A stretch of 64,000 nucleotides of DNA from NCBI GenBank assembly GCA_021432605.1, contig MU271145.1, forward strand, positions 1,736,001-1,800,000. Reading direction: 5' to 3'. The stretch is from Coniochaeta sp. PMI_546 (lineage: Eukaryota; Ascomycota; Sordariomycetes; Coniochaetales; Coniochaetaceae). Positions 33,636-45,526 of this stretch are shown piece by piece. Position 1 is the stretch's first letter; each line of letters begins with the position of its first letter. The position numbers and the translations under genes are program-made. The notes below the pieces were generated by a model, which was given only the letters and a program-made list of their open reading frames with translations, ran no database searches and had not been told where the DNA came from.

Positions 33636-34997
33636 ATGGACTCGCACGGTCGGACGAGCGAGGTCTCGCCTGAGGCCATGCAGGCTCGCATCCAGCAAGC
33701 GCGACGCGAGGCCGAGACTTTGAAGGACAAGATCAAGAGGAAGAAGGATGAACTCGCCGATACCACTCGTACGTCTGACACATTTATACACGCTCTGCGA
33801 TGGTTCAATGCCACGCGTGCAAGCCGCTGATGTCGCTGGTTTGCTTTTTGTTGCTGACAATTCAACCCAGTCCGCGCCGTCGCCCAGCAAGCCCACGAGC
33901 CCATCCCAAAAAACCAGCTGATGAAGGCGAAGAAGACCCTGAAGGGCCATCTTGCCAAGATCTACGCCATGCACTGGTCCACCGACCGGAGACATTTGGT
34001 CTCGGCATCACAGGACGGCAAGCTGATTATCTGGGATGCTTACACGACCAACAAGGTACATGCCATCCCGCTCCGGTCATCGTGGGTCATGACCTGTGCA
34101 TACGCCCCGAGCGGTAACTACGTTGCTTGCGGTGGTCTCGACAATATCTGCTCCGTCTACAATCTCAATTCAAACCGCGACGGCCCTACACGGGTTGCCA
34201 GGGAACTGTCAGGCCACGCCGGATATCTTTCGTGCTGTCGATTCATCAACGACCGGAGTATCCTGACATCCTCGGGGGATATGACTTGCATGAAGTGGGA
34301 TATCGAGACTGGCACCAAAGTCATGGAGTTTGCCGATCACTTAGGAGACGTGATGAGCATCAGCTTGAACCCGACCAACCAAAATACCTTCATCTCCGGC
34401 GCTTGCGACGCTTTCGCGAAGCTTTGGGATATCCGGGCAGGTAAGGCCGTCCAGACTTTTGCTGGTCACGAATCCGACATCAACGCCATCCAATTCTTCC
34501 CCGACGGCCACTCTTTCGTTACTGGCTCCGATGACGCTACGTGTCGTTTGTTCGATATTCGTGCCGATCGGGAACTGAATGTCTACGGCGTAAGTTTTGC
34601 GGTTGGAAGTAGCCCTGGATCTCGGTCGCCGCCATGCTGACGTGCGATATAGTCGGAGTCAATCCTGTGCGGTATCACTTCAGTTGCCACTTCCGTTTCT
34701 GGCCGTCTTCTCTTTGCCGGTTACGACGATTTCGAGTGCAAGGTAAATACAGCCGATATCCATCCTACCTAACGCTTTGTTAACCGTCTACTAGGTATGG
34801 GATATTACACGGGGTGAGAAGGTTGGCTCTTTGGTGGGCCACGAGAACCGCGTGAGCTGCTTGGGGGTTTCCAATGATGGCATAAGTCTTTGCACAGGTT
34901 CATGGGACTCGGTGGTAAGTATCTCTTCGGCTGTCTCAGCTTGTCGAAATCAACTACTGACGCACGCACTCTGCAGCTCAAGGTCTGGGCTTACTAG
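33636..34997 (+). CDS. gnb-1: Heterotrimeric G-protein beta subunit
   Basis: Five exons (33636-33768, 33871-34589, 34653-34742, 34795-34914, 34977-34997) encode 360 residues. Introns are 102, 63, 52 and 62 nt. An N-terminal helix ([22 protein letters not shown]) forms the coiled coil with Ggamma. Seven WD40 repeats follow, with typical endings such as KLIIWDA, TCMKWDI, AKLWDI, CRLFDI and the final LKVWAY. The length is standard for fungal Gbeta. The subunit works with Galpha and Ggamma at the plasma membrane and controls cAMP and MAP-kinase signalling, conidiation, mating and, in pathogens, virulence. The last exon carries only six codons plus the stop. BDM-1, a likely assembly partner, follows 3 kb downstream on the same strand. 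Confidence 0.96.
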
Positions 34998-37971
34998 GAC
35001 CTCTCGGTCACTCTGCTCCCACCTTGAATACCCGACCCCAAGTGTGCCGCAATGGACCTTATTCGGGCGCCTGTGTTTTGCTATAATTCCAGCCTGTCGA
35101 CGCTTATAATTCACAAACTCTCGCGGACAGGACGAAGTCATGACACGAAACCTTTTCCGATACCTTATACCTCTATCTCGCCTTTCCCCAAGTTGTCGAT
35201 GTTCGGTAGACTGCGATCTGGCACCTCCGCTCGGCGGAACTCGACTATTTCTCTCCGATTCTCTGCACATGTGTTCTCGACCGATGCCTCTTAGTATATG
35301 GGTCTTACGACAGCGAAGTTAACGGTTCAGGACCGGGCCTCACTCGAGAACATTCGCCTTGCAACTTGGGGTTCCCGTCGTCGGTTAAGGTCTGCCCCTT
35401 GATGTTGCGCTGTATGTCTGTGGCATGCCAAAGCGCGCCCGACTTCCCTCAGCACATACATGGCGATCTGAGCCAGACTTAACGGACGGTGACCGCGGCT
35501 ATTTACCACGGGCCGCTCTCTTTCCCGAATTCTCCTTTACCAACATTTTTGCAGCACTTTTGCGTCGTCAACGTTCTTGTCTTCTGGGGGTCCAGCCAGT
35601 TATGATCTGTCGTGGAGGGCTCGTTCCGGTGGTTCTCTCTGTGCGGTTTGATAAAAAGCCTGGAATGCAAAATGGTAACATGTTTATTTTGACAGAGGCC
35701 GGTTGGAGAAGGTTGTACTGCGGCAATGCCTAGGGTTTTCTTTGATAAACGGCATGTTGGTGCTGCATTCTCTGTGTCGTCCCCTCGAGTTCGGATGCCC
35801 CCCCCTGTGGCGCAAAGGAGGTCCTGACAGAGGACTTAGGCCAGCTGTAGTGAAGGGCGCTGAGAGCCTTTTGATTCCCCCATGAGCTTAGTTAGTTATC
35901 ACATCTGTAACTATAGTCGTACTATATCCTCTAGTTTTGTTCATCGTCCCTTGCCTACATGGTGAATCCATATCCCAGTTCCCAATTTCCCTATTGTTTT
36001 GACAACCTCGACACTGCTTCTGCATTTCCTATGATGCAAGGCTGTCTTACCAAGACCTTGTCCATGCAGATTTACAATGTGGTTGTGCATCAGTCCTAAT
36101 ATCCATTGGTCGTAGGTGATCCATGTATGAGCACCCGACGGACGGCATGATCATGTCGCCCATCCGTTGGCTGTTTTCGGAACTCTCGACGCAACGGAAG
36201 GAGGCTAATTTCTCTCCAAGTTCGGGCGAAGACAGAAGGACAACTTGGACGCATACTAAGGTATGGCTTTGCTCCGTAACTTCGGGTGCTCCACGTTATG
36301 CCGGTACTGCAAACCATGACATGAACTGCACCGCGAAGGCCAGGTTGCCAACATATACTTTCCTTGGGACCTCCGGCATGTTTAAGTATTCCGGACGAGA
36401 CCCTCGTTATCAGCGCAATGATACAAAGTTGTGGATAATGTACAGTTATGGAAAGCTTCTGGAGCGTGCTGAAGATTTCCTTGTTGAGTACACCCCTCCC
36501 GTGGCTGAGGTTGTTGAAAAGCATGAAACGCTTGCTTGTCTGAAACACAGAGTGCATATGTCGAGCCTTTGAACTAGGATCGACGTCTACGACAGTGCCT
36601 AAAGACACTTTTCATGCTGCCTGCAACCATGCTCAAAAAAGCCCGACGAGGTGGGAAGATACCAGCGACTCTTGTATGTTGGCCCCGGGAAATAACACGA
36701 AAACATGTTATCGGATGATACGAGTGCCTACAACACCTTACCCATCCATGTCTTTCCGGATTTTGGCTAGCATTATTATTTACTTCATATCAGCTCTTGT
36801 CAAGGAATAAAGAAAGCTCGGGCACTCCGGCTCACCTCCTTCGAGCCAAGGACTGCAGGGTCCGTCGCGGCATCTGTTGCGGTAGTGCTTTCCTGTCCCG
36901 GTCGTGACCCTAGGTATTTCTCCGAGTCCCTCTGTCGTTTACTATGATAGCGTCCGAGATATTTTGGCCATGGCGCAACTACCGGTAGATTCCAGATCCC
37001 GTACTTGACGATCGTGAGAAACTAGCATCGTGTAGTGTAATGGGGGGAAAGTACTATGTACACAAGTAACCAGGATCAACCAAAAGCGGCCTCTGCGTTA
37101 CTGCGTAACAAACAGCCAACAACGAGGCCAGCAAAACCCGTTTGTTGCCCTGATCCAGTGAGTTGGGAGTCAGGAGACGAACAACGCTGTCCCTTTTCGA
37201 GATACTCTTCAAGCCCTTGCCCCTGCTAGCGCATAACTGCGCATTCTAATCCCTGCCGGCCACGCGAGTTCCAGAACGGAGCGATCTGCATTTACAACCA
37301 CCAGTGTTTTCTCTGGCTTCATGCCCCTCCGCTCTTCTGATGTCTTTCCTGCCTTTCTGCATTTGCTGATCAGTTTCGTGTTTTTTTCTCTCGTTCGCTG
37401 TAACCCTCCTTGCGTCGAAGGCATTGAGCGTTAGGTCCATTCAGGTTGCACACCCCGCAAAGAAATTGCCTGAGCGGTCACTCACCAGACACGCATCTGC
37501 AAACTTCCAATACATTGGGAGCGCATACCCTCCTGCTCTTGAAACACGGTCTGACGCACCTCAGGGGTCCTGGCGCTGACGACTTTTCCTTCTCGAAGCC
37601 CTGAGCCGTTGCCGACTACAACCTTCTTTCCGCCTTCTATTGTCCTTTTAGCATTTTGCTCAACTCCTCACGCATCAGGAGATCTGGTAACTGGTCACAT
37701 CCTCGACAAGCATCGCTCTCTCCGCAGCCCATTGACCAACCAGCGGTCGAATCCCACCAGCGCAATCCTATCTTAGCCGCCTTCCACCACACATCACACC
37801 AGGTGACAAAGCGCCAACCCTACACATACCCGTCCTTTCGGAAGACTGTTGAGTACTGGGTGGTGCCATCGCTGACCCCCGGCTCGACTACTGTCTGTAC
37901 TCTGCCCTACCACACCTATATTACATAGGCGGCACCCGTTTTCTGTGGGCCCCCCTCCTTTCTCTTCTACA
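34998..37971. other. Intergenic region between Gbeta and BDM-1 genes
   Basis: This 3-kb stretch contains the Gbeta 3' UTR and, from about 37600, the C/T-rich leader of BDM-1. Overlapping opposite-strand frames of 149 codons (36123-36572, plus) and 170 codons (36096-36608, minus) match no family I know, and I leave them uncalled. Confidence 0.45.
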
Positions 37972-38895
37972 ATGTCCAACCCAACACCGGCCCAGGAGGA
38001 ATTTGCAAACTTGTTTGCCAGGAACACAGACGACAGCAGCCGATCACATCCTGAAGATCACGGAGACGCAGCCTACCACAGCAGCGGCGACGAAGAAGAC
38101 CGCTACCGAGCAAGCCAGATCGACGCAGCCATGCGCATGCCAACATTCGACAGTGCCCCGGGAGTGGTCGACATCAAGCTACCACCGGCGTCGTTCGATG
38201 CCGGGCGCACGACGGGGGTCAAGGGTGTCATTGCCGATGCTAGGGCCTACGAGAACGCCAGGCGGAGCAAGTGGAAGGACAGGGTCCGCGCTGCCCGTCA
38301 GAGCGTGTTTGGTATCAGCGAGGCGAAGTCACAGGGCCGCAGCAGCGACCTCGACAGCGAAGGCAGCGGAGCAGAGGACCCGGACGAGGAGGCCTTCCTT
38401 GAGCAATGGCGTGAGAGCCGGCGGAGAGAGCTGGAGAGCGAGACAGCGAAAGGTACCATCCGCAACAGGAGGACGAGCCCGAGCGTGAGGATATATGGCC
38501 GCCTGGACGAGGTTGATGCCCTAGGCTACCTGGACGCCATCGAGAAGGTGGGGAGGGAAACGATTGTGGCTGTCTTTGTCTACGATCATGAGGTGAGCTG
38601 GTCTATCTAGTCAACTGCATTCACTGGCAACTGACATTGTGAACAGTGCGAAGTATCAGCAATGGTGGAGTCGGCCCTCCTGAACCTTGTTGGGGCACAT
38701 CCAACGGTACATTTTGTCAAGGTGCACTATGATGAAATCGAGTTCGACCCTGCCGCCGTTCCAGCCATCCTAGCGTACCGGAATCAAGGGGACCTTTTTG
38801 CCAATCTGACTGGGCTGATCGAGCATATCCCAGAGGACGACGACTTCAGCACCGCCTCTATGAAACGTCTCCTGCAACAGCACAGCATCCTCTGA
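37972..38895 (+). CDS. bdm-1: Phosducin-like protein, BDM-1/PhLP type
   Basis: Two exons (37972-38592 and 38647-38895, with a 54-nt intron) encode 289 residues. The N-terminal half is acidic and charged, including SSGDEEDRY and EDPDEEAFLEQWRESRRREL. The C-terminal half, about 165-289, is a thioredoxin-like phosducin domain (IVAVFVYDHE, CEVSAMVESALLNL, VHFVKVHYDEIEF, VPAILAYRNQGDL). In fungi this family includes Cryphonectria BDM-1 and Aspergillus PhnA. Loss of these mimics Gbeta loss; PhLP1 works with the CCT chaperonin to assemble Gbeta-gamma. The ATG at 37972 is the first in frame. Its position next to the Gbeta gene fits this role. Confidence 0.93.
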
Positions 38896-40723
38896 TGATC
38901 AGCGCACCTGACGAAGGAACAGACTAATATCAGAGGAGAAGCACCAAAGACCATTCTACAACGACTTCGGGCTTCTTTCTCTTATTCTGCTTTTGGACTG
39001 GCGAATGCTGCGAGGCTAGCGGAGTTTAACGTGTCATCTCATTTGTAAGGTCTCGGGTTTGGTCAGGGTATCGACTTAGGCCCCAGGGGATCAATGTCTC
39101 TCCCGTGGGGCGGGCTCGATTGAAGCCCGCAATGACGATGGAGTGGTTACATGACTATTAACGGAAGAGAGCGGAAAAGGACTGGTCTGAGCTCCATGGG
39201 AGCCGAGAGGTGTTATTTGTACGATAAACATTGTAATATAGAGAGTACGCCCTTCTGATTCCATAAGGTAGTTACCTCTGACCTTGGTTCCCCTTGGTTC
39301 CTGCAGCCCGCTGGGCCGAAACTTGTGCCACAAAGTGTACTCGTGCGGGTGCTCTTGCGGTTGTGCAGTGCTGACACCGAGGCCTCATCAGAAAGTGAGT
39401 TGCGGTCTTCCAAGTTTAGTACTTCCTCTTCTACGTGGGTCTTCCGCATTGCAGGCGGCTACCCGACACTGTGAATACTTCTGACGGAGGGGGCTGTTCC
39501 AAACGAAGAGCAATACAGCGAAACGTACTGGACATAGCAAGCTTTATCTCGGTTTGACTTGCGAAAAGGCTGTCTAGATGTCCCCAACCATATCAATTAT
39601 TCATTATTCATGTGGTCGACAAAGGTAGCCCTGATACGGTACAGTGGCAGTGGTATATCATGAAGCAAGGAGACGAAGGAGCTACCTCCGGACTCTTTAT
39701 TCCCTTCGCGGAATGGGGCCAATGCAAGCACTTAGACTAAGGTAAGGTGGAGTGGACGGGAGCCCCACCTCAGCGACGAAGCGAGTACTATTACTGTGGT
39801 GCTTCACCCAAAAGATACACATCTTTACCCCTCCATCCAACACGGTAAGCGATAACTCAAAGGCGCGACTTGCAACGGTCGCAAGATAAGAGGAGGCAGG
39901 TCACCTGGCCGTAATCGACTCGAAACAGCTTCCAGGTTCAGCTCAACCTGTGTGCCCCTCCACGTAAGTCCTCCGTAGGGTACTCCTGCAGTCGCAATCA
40001 GGCTGCAGCTGCGGAACCTCGATGGGTAACTGGCCAGCTCATGGTGAAGTTGCTGTGACTGCGTTCCTTCTCGTCCATCTATCCATCAACTCCACTCCAT
40101 CAACCGTGACAACCTCATCCACCTTCAGCTCCTCTTAGTGATACCATATTCAGCCATCTTCCTCGTCGACATTCGCCATAGCGGAGGAACACGGCTTCGA
40201 TCCTCAGACCAGCAGCAAACGGCCTTATTATTCACCGGACCGAGAGCTTGTTGGCAGCCGACCATTATCTGGCCGCGCCGATAAGGTCCGACCTGACACC
40301 AGGCTTGGGTTACCACGGTGCTTCTTCCCCACCTTTCCACGAATGTAAGGCAGCCCCCCGGTGGTGAATACCAGGCAACACCAGAGGTTCGCCCAAACCT
40401 GAATGTTGAAAAGCCTCTTGGAAAGGATTCTTCGTTAGTCTAGCATCTCTCCTCCCACTTCAAATCCTACCTTCGTATTGTTTGACCCGGACCGAGAGTT
40501 CATCTTCCTGCTCTCAGACGGGGCCCCGCAGCCTTGACCCTCTGCTTGTCAGCTACCTCTTGTGTTTGACATCTCGCGTTTCTATGCAATCTTGACATAC
40601 ACAACTGCCCTCCGATTTTCTCGTGCTCCTTGATACATTCGCTGTATCCATCGACCTTGTATCTCTTCATGGTTCTATGGAACTTTGAGGCATGTGCACT
40701 CTTGGCTAACGGCCCCTCTCGTA
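38896..40723. other. Intergenic region upstream of the large membrane-protein gene
   Basis: These 1.8 kb include the BDM-1 3' UTR and the promoter and leader of the next gene. Only short, overlapping frames are present, none recognised. The last 600 bp or so are C/T-rich, as in other leaders here. Confidence 0.45.
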
Positions 40724-43492
40724 ATGGAACAGCTGCCCACCGATCTCTCACTATCCCGGCAGACCCGACAGCAAGAGCAACCATCCACTCCGCTACCACT
40801 TGAATCGAGTGTCTCCGAATCTGATCACTCTCTACGCTTCCCAAGGCCTCAAGGTAGCCAACAACTGGCCAACTGGGTGTCCAATAGTTCGGCCGACATC
40901 ACAAGCCCGCCAGCCATGTCAGACGAGAGTAACTTGGCCGAGTCGGCCTACGAGCTTATCAACAGCACCGACGGCGAGAGTCAAGATGATCAGATCTCCG
41001 AATCCATCGGCTCTCTAGATTACCCTCGAACAGCAGACGATGTACACAGCCTCAACGGCTCTACGAACGAGTATCGTACAGACACAGATGAAGAAGATGA
41101 TTCCGACGATCACCACTCCTCGGCTTCCTCCATCAGATATGCAGAACAAGTTCTGCAAAACCCTTCAACACACATGGCCTCCAACACATTACAGTTCAAA
41201 CCGACACCAGATGCGAGCATGCTTCCACAGTCTATCGAGTTCCTCGAGGCGGAAGCAGACAAAGATGGACATGTCTATGTCGAGAAAATCTCGGTCAAGC
41301 ACACCATCAGGGAGTTCGACGAGGATGAGACGGCTGCGATAGCCGAGGACCTTGACCTGAAGGAGCCCCCTAAGCGCCTGGTAGGCACCGTCCGGCAGAC
41401 TATGTCACAAGCCTGCCTCTCCACTCGAAAGCCCTTGCGGGTGATGTACACCGGCAGCCCGGCAGCCCTCAAAGACATAGTCTATAAGCTGTCGTCCGCC
41501 ATCTGGACGTCTGGCTCGACAAAGGAGAGTGGTAAAGCTGGCCAGCGGAACTCCGATGCAGTCTATAACATCGTCCCCATCTCCTCTTTCGGCTCTGCCA
41601 AGGTGCCGGAGATCGAGCTCATGGAGAGTTCCGGATATCAGATCCGCGTTGAGCACTGCACGGAGGCGGAAGAAATGGTCATAGACGGCGGGTCTTTCCC
41701 CGGAGATACCGTCTACTGCGTCACCATTGACCAGGATAAGACGTACAAGTCTCTCTTCTCGCCGAGCGGGTCAATCATCCAGCCCAAGTGGACTCTTCCA
41801 CATATTGCCATCTTCTTCTGCACAGAGAACGACGATGAGGAGGCTGAACGGACGCGAGATATCGCTTGGGAGTTCATGTCCCGCCACGGTGTGCCCTCCA
41901 TCTTCATCTGCAATAACCAGACCTTCACCAAGCCTCCGAGTGGCCGATGGAGAGATTTTGTCGACCAGCACGCTGTGCACCTGTGCCTCGAGTCTCGAGA
42001 CCCAGACAGGCCGATTCTCCCGCAACGCCTACCGATAGACTTGACATCCTTCCTGAATATTGACGCCCGGCAGATGAACCGAAATCTAGCATACCTGACT
42101 GGCTTGTCCGAGCCCGCTGAGGAACCCCAAGGCGAGACGGACTTGACATCGACCAATTCCACGCCTCATGTCGAGGAGAAGACGCAGAAGGACGAGACAG
42201 TGCCTGTTTCCTCGGCCCATGGCCTGAATGAGTGGGCACAAGAGTATTTTCAGCATAACCGTCAACAACTGTGGTCACTGGCAATGACGATTCTCGGCGG
42301 TATCTTTGCCGCGTTCGTTGCCACTTGGCTTCAATCGAGCAGTCTCCTATCAAGTGAGCGCCCCACGGCGTCAGCAACTGCTATGTCCTCCGTCCCCTCG
42401 CTTGTTTCCACAGCGGCAGTCTCAACTGCTACGACAACTGTCATAATCAACGTGACGTCGACAAAGACGGTGAATATTCAACGTGCGGAAGCTTCGGTTA
42501 GTCCCCTGGCGTCCGCGCTGTCTTTCGCTGGCTTGCTCTCGGACAAGGCGTCGACTACCACTGTCGCAGAGCCAGAGGCGACGAGCACCGTCTGCTCTGT
42601 TGAGCGTTACGGCAGCAATGAAATCCTCGTCCGGATCCCTACCCCGAGGAAGTCGGGTTGGCTTGCCAAGGGCGCCATCGACATCGATGTGTACCGTGGC
42701 GAGGAGGCCGTCAAGGCCAAGCTCTCATCTGTCGACGAGGGCATCGTAGTGGAACTGAACAAGAAGGATGCCTATGGGGTGCTGAATGTCTCCGTCATCA
42801 CCACAAGAAAGCCCAAGATCAACGAGACTTTCGAAGTCAATTTCGGCAATTCTGCCGTCGTCGAGGCGCTTGAGGCTGCCGCACATCTCGTGCTTGGTCT
42901 TCGAGACAAGGCATTGCACTCTGGAGAGAAGATCTTGCAATCCGGCGCAGATGTGGCCCACTCAGCTGCAGACTCTTTGTCAAAGGTAGCCCATTCCGTC
43001 GAGGATGGCGTGCAGGTGGTTGATAATACCATTCTCGCGGCGGCCGCCAAGATTGCGGAAGCAGGTCACGCTGCCCAAAGTTACTCGCAACAAGCCGTGG
43101 CGGAAGCGATAGAATCGTTGCACCCTAAACACGCGGCCAAGATTGTCCACGATACCCGCAGGCAGATTGCGGACAGGGTCGCTGCCGCAAAGGCTGATGT
43201 GGAACTCACACTCCTGAAGGCCCAGATCGCGTCGAAGCTGTGGTCACTGAAGGTCCAGGGCAAGACGGAGGAGCATGCCAAATATGAGAGGAAGGCTGCG
43301 GAGTTTCTCAAGAAGAAGCACGAGAGTCTGATGCGGAACATCAAGGCGAGCGAAGAAGACGCCCAGCAAAAGGACGAATGTGGGTGTTCCGGCAGCAAGC
43401 GGAAGACACGGCGTTGTCTTAAGAAATGCGCCTCTTCCCGGGGAGGAACCTCGAAGCCTGGCGGCAGGTGGAAGATGGTGATTGGCGGTTAG
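40724..43492 (+). CDS. Large single-span membrane protein of unknown function
   Basis: One intronless frame of 922 residues starts at the ATG at 40724, the first in frame. I do not recognise a named domain. Residues 1-220 are acidic and Ser-rich. Residues about 225-470 look globular (KPLRVMYTGSPAAL, VYCVTIDQDKTY, HIAIFFCTEND). A single membrane span lies near 517-538 (LAMTILGGIFAAFVATWL). A Ser/Thr-rich stretch with an NVT glycosylation site follows. Then comes a beta-rich segment (about 625-710) with IDIDVYRGEEAVKAKLSSVD and NVSVITT. Residues about 713-880 are a long Ala/Lys/Glu-rich amphipathic helical region, and the tail is Cys/Lys-rich. A cytosolic N-terminus with a luminal or extracellular C-terminus is inferred from the Ser/Thr-rich, glycosylatable segment. 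Sustained composition supports a real gene. Confidence 0.85.
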   Translation: MEQLPTDLSLSRQTRQQEQPSTPLPLESSVSESDHSLRFPRPQGSQQLANWVSNSSADITSPPAMSDESNLAESAYELINSTDGESQDDQISESIGSLDYPRTADDVHSLNGSTNEYRTDTDEEDDSDDHHSSASSIRYAEQVLQNPSTHMASNTLQFKPTPDASMLPQSIEFLEAEADKDGHVYVEKISVKHTIREFDEDETAAIAEDLDLKEPPKRLVGTVRQTMSQACLSTRKPLRVMYTGSPAALKDIVYKLSSAIWTSGSTKESGKAGQRNSDAVYNIVPISSFGSAKVPEIELMESSGYQIRVEHCTEAEEMVIDGGSFPGDTVYCVTIDQDKTYKSLFSPSGSIIQPKWTLPHIAIFFCTENDDEEAERTRDIAWEFMSRHGVPSIFICNNQTFTKPPSGRWRDFVDQHAVHLCLESRDPDRPILPQRLPIDLTSFLNIDARQMNRNLAYLTGLSEPAEEPQGETDLTSTNSTPHVEEKTQKDETVPVSSAHGLNEWAQEYFQHNRQQLWSLAMTILGGIFAAFVATWLQSSSLLSSERPTASATAMSSVPSLVSTAAVSTATTTVIINVTSTKTVNIQRAEASVSPLASALSFAGLLSDKASTTTVAEPEATSTVCSVERYGSNEILVRIPTPRKSGWLAKGAIDIDVYRGEEAVKAKLSSVDEGIVVELNKKDAYGVLNVSVITTRKPKINETFEVNFGNSAVVEALEAAAHLVLGLRDKALHSGEKILQSGADVAHSAADSLSKVAHSVEDGVQVVDNTILAAAAKIAEAGHAAQSYSQQAVAEAIESLHPKHAAKIVHDTRRQIADRVAAAKADVELTLLKAQIASKLWSLKVQGKTEEHAKYERKAAEFLKKKHESLMRNIKASEEDAQQKDECGCSGSKRKTRRCLKKCASSRGGTSKPGGRWKMVIGG

Positions 43493-44553
43493 AGTCTGTT
43501 CATGATTATACTTCTAATGATATGACTTTAGGGATGGACGAGGAGGGTTGCAGATGGTTTTGTTTCCTATGCAAGTCACTGCGGTATGACCTACGAACAG
43601 GAGGGACGAGGGACTGGAGTTCAGTGTGTTTTGCCTCTGCTTGTTCTTCGCTGGGTTGGTGGATGTTCATGAACCTGTTTTGCTACTTCTCCCCACAATA
43701 GCACTGTTATGTGCTTTTCACGCTGTTGTGCATTGTCTGCATTTGTAATAGAGACAGCCAAGGTGCCGCAGGCAGCTTAACCTCTACTGGAAACATGGGA
43801 TGTAGGCAGGTGCTGCTTTGCTTGTGTGTCCTCGAGGATGGAGGATAGTAGGTGGGAGTCGTGGAATATTTGGTCGCTTGTTGTCTTGGTCCTCGACCCC
43901 AAACGTTGCCGAAGATTAAATAGTGAAAACAATGTATCCCGTCCCCACTAAGGTCACTGTCTCTCCGTGTCTGAATGTCTCGGGACTCAACGACGGCGCA
44001 CAAGTTCAGAACGGCGGCCACCGTAGTGCCCCTTTTAGGCGCAGACCAAGCCCCGAGCTAGATAGGCGGTGATTCAGGGCAAGAGCACGGAGCTAATACT
44101 GTGAATAGGCTACCGTACCTTATGGAGTGACAGATGTATTGTCTCTGGTAAAATAGGTGGGGAGCTACTTCACAGATGCCCAAGCTCTCAGGCCGTGTTG
44201 ATTTTGAGGAGGGGCACTTTTGTTTCCCCACCACCTCAGTCCCAGTCTATCACAATCAACTTCTCGACCGTACATTTAACAAAACGGGCAGACAAAGTTG
44301 CACCTGAGTTGAACTTCACAGCTCAACTTCTTTACAGTTTTGCTAGCCATCATTCTAATCAAGGTATGTGGCCTATTCCGCGTGGTCCTCCCCCCGCTCT
44401 AGCTGTTGCCACCGCCGTCGGCGTCTTTGTTTTTCTTGACGGTTAGGCGGTGATAGCGTTTTCCAAGTACATGAAGCTGACTAGATAAAATCTTCTCTTA
44501 GATTCCGAAACGTTTTACATCGCCGTTGATTAATTTAGTGGAACTCTACGATA
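43493..44553. other. Intergenic region and RanBP1 leader
   Basis: This is about 1 kb between two plus-strand genes. No gene is seen. The 3' part contains a likely 5'-UTR intron of the RanBP1 gene (44364-44501). Confidence 0.5.
44364..44501 (+). other. Probable 5'-UTR intron of RanBP1 gene
   Basis: A strong donor (AAG|GTATGT) at 44364 pairs with a pyrimidine-preceded acceptor (CTCTTAG) ending at 44501. A GCTGAC branch point lies upstream of the acceptor. The 138-nt intron would end 52 nt before the RanBP1 start codon. Transcript data would decide. Confidence 0.5.
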
Positions 44554-45499
44554 ATGTCTTCCACCGACAACACCGACAAGCCGACCGAGGAGGTCAAGGC
44601 CCAGGAGCCGCAGACTACTGAGGCTGAGACCAAGCCCGCACTCACTTCTTCCTCCGTCTTCTCCATGTTCGGTGGAGGCGCCAAAAAGGAGAAGAAGGAC
44701 GATGATGAGGACCGTGGCGACAACTCCGGTAGCGCAAAGGCTCAGCGTGACGCCGCTGCTGCCGCAAAGGAGGGCGATGAGGCAAGTCCGCAATTTGCTG
44801 TACTGAGGTCGACATGGTCGTGCTAACCTTTCCACCCGTCGTGCAGGATGAAGCCCCAGAGTCCGAGGACGTCCACTTCGAGCCGGTCATCCGTCTAACC
44901 GAAAAGGTCGAGGTCAAGACCAACGAGGAGTCTGAGGAGCAGCTCTTCAAGATGCGCGCCAAGCTGTTCAAGTTCGTCAGGGAGTCGAACGAGTGGAAGG
45001 AGCGCGGTACTGGCGACGTTCGCCTGCTGAAGCACAAGGAGAATGGCAAGACACGTCTGGTCATGCGCCGCGACAAGACACTCAAAGTTTGCGCCAACCA
45101 CTACAGTACGTACAGTGCCCTTCTCTTTATATTGTTGATAACGTCATGACTTACCAGCGACCGCAGTCGTACCCGAGATGAAGCTTTCGCCAAATGTTGG
45201 CTCTGACCGCAGCTGGGTCTGGAATGCTGCTGCCGATGTTAGCGAGGGTGAGCCCGAGGCTGTTACCTTGGCTATTCGGTTCGCCAACTCGGAGAGTAAG
45301 TCTTCAATGGTATAAACTCTTGGCAGGACCTTCGTTACTGATATGAAAACTAGACGCCAATCTTTTCAAGGACGCATTCATCAAGGCTCAGAAGGATAAC
45401 GAGGCCCTCTTCAGCGGCGCTAGTGCTGCCCCTGCTGCCTCTGCCGAGGAGAAGAAGGAGGAGGCCACATCAGAGGAGAAGAAGGAGGAGACTTCCTAA
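44554..45499 (+). CDS. YRB1: Ran-binding protein 1 (RanBP1/Yrb1)
   Basis: Four exons (44554-44781, 44847-45105, 45167-45295, 45354-45499) encode 253 residues. Introns are 65, 61 and 58 nt; the first is a GC-AG intron. The N-terminus is acidic and Ala/Lys-rich. A complete Ran-binding domain spans about 83-215, with [51 protein letters not shown] and [13 protein letters not shown]. The C-terminal tail is a Lys/Glu-rich run (SEEKKEE). RanBP1 binds Ran-GTP in the cytoplasm and helps RanGAP release Ran from export complexes, completing nuclear export and importin recycling. The intron 2 acceptor was chosen to give HYIVPEMKL; an earlier AG would add three residues and change one. Confidence 0.95.
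44782..44846 (+). other. GC-AG intron 1 of RanBP1 gene
   Basis: The donor is GAG|GCAAGTCCG, matching the extended consensus that compensates for a GC donor. No GT donor nearby preserves the frame. The acceptor is GTGCAG|GAT. The 65-nt intron joins GDE to DEAPESED. Confidence 0.8.
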
Positions 45500-45526
45500 G
45501 CCAAGTCATGGCTCTAGAAGAACTCG

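Noticed and set aside
36096-36608. Opposed 170- and 149-codon frames between Gbeta and BDM-1
   Set aside because: No domain, no supporting neighbours, and both strands equally open, as expected by chance in a 3-kb gap.
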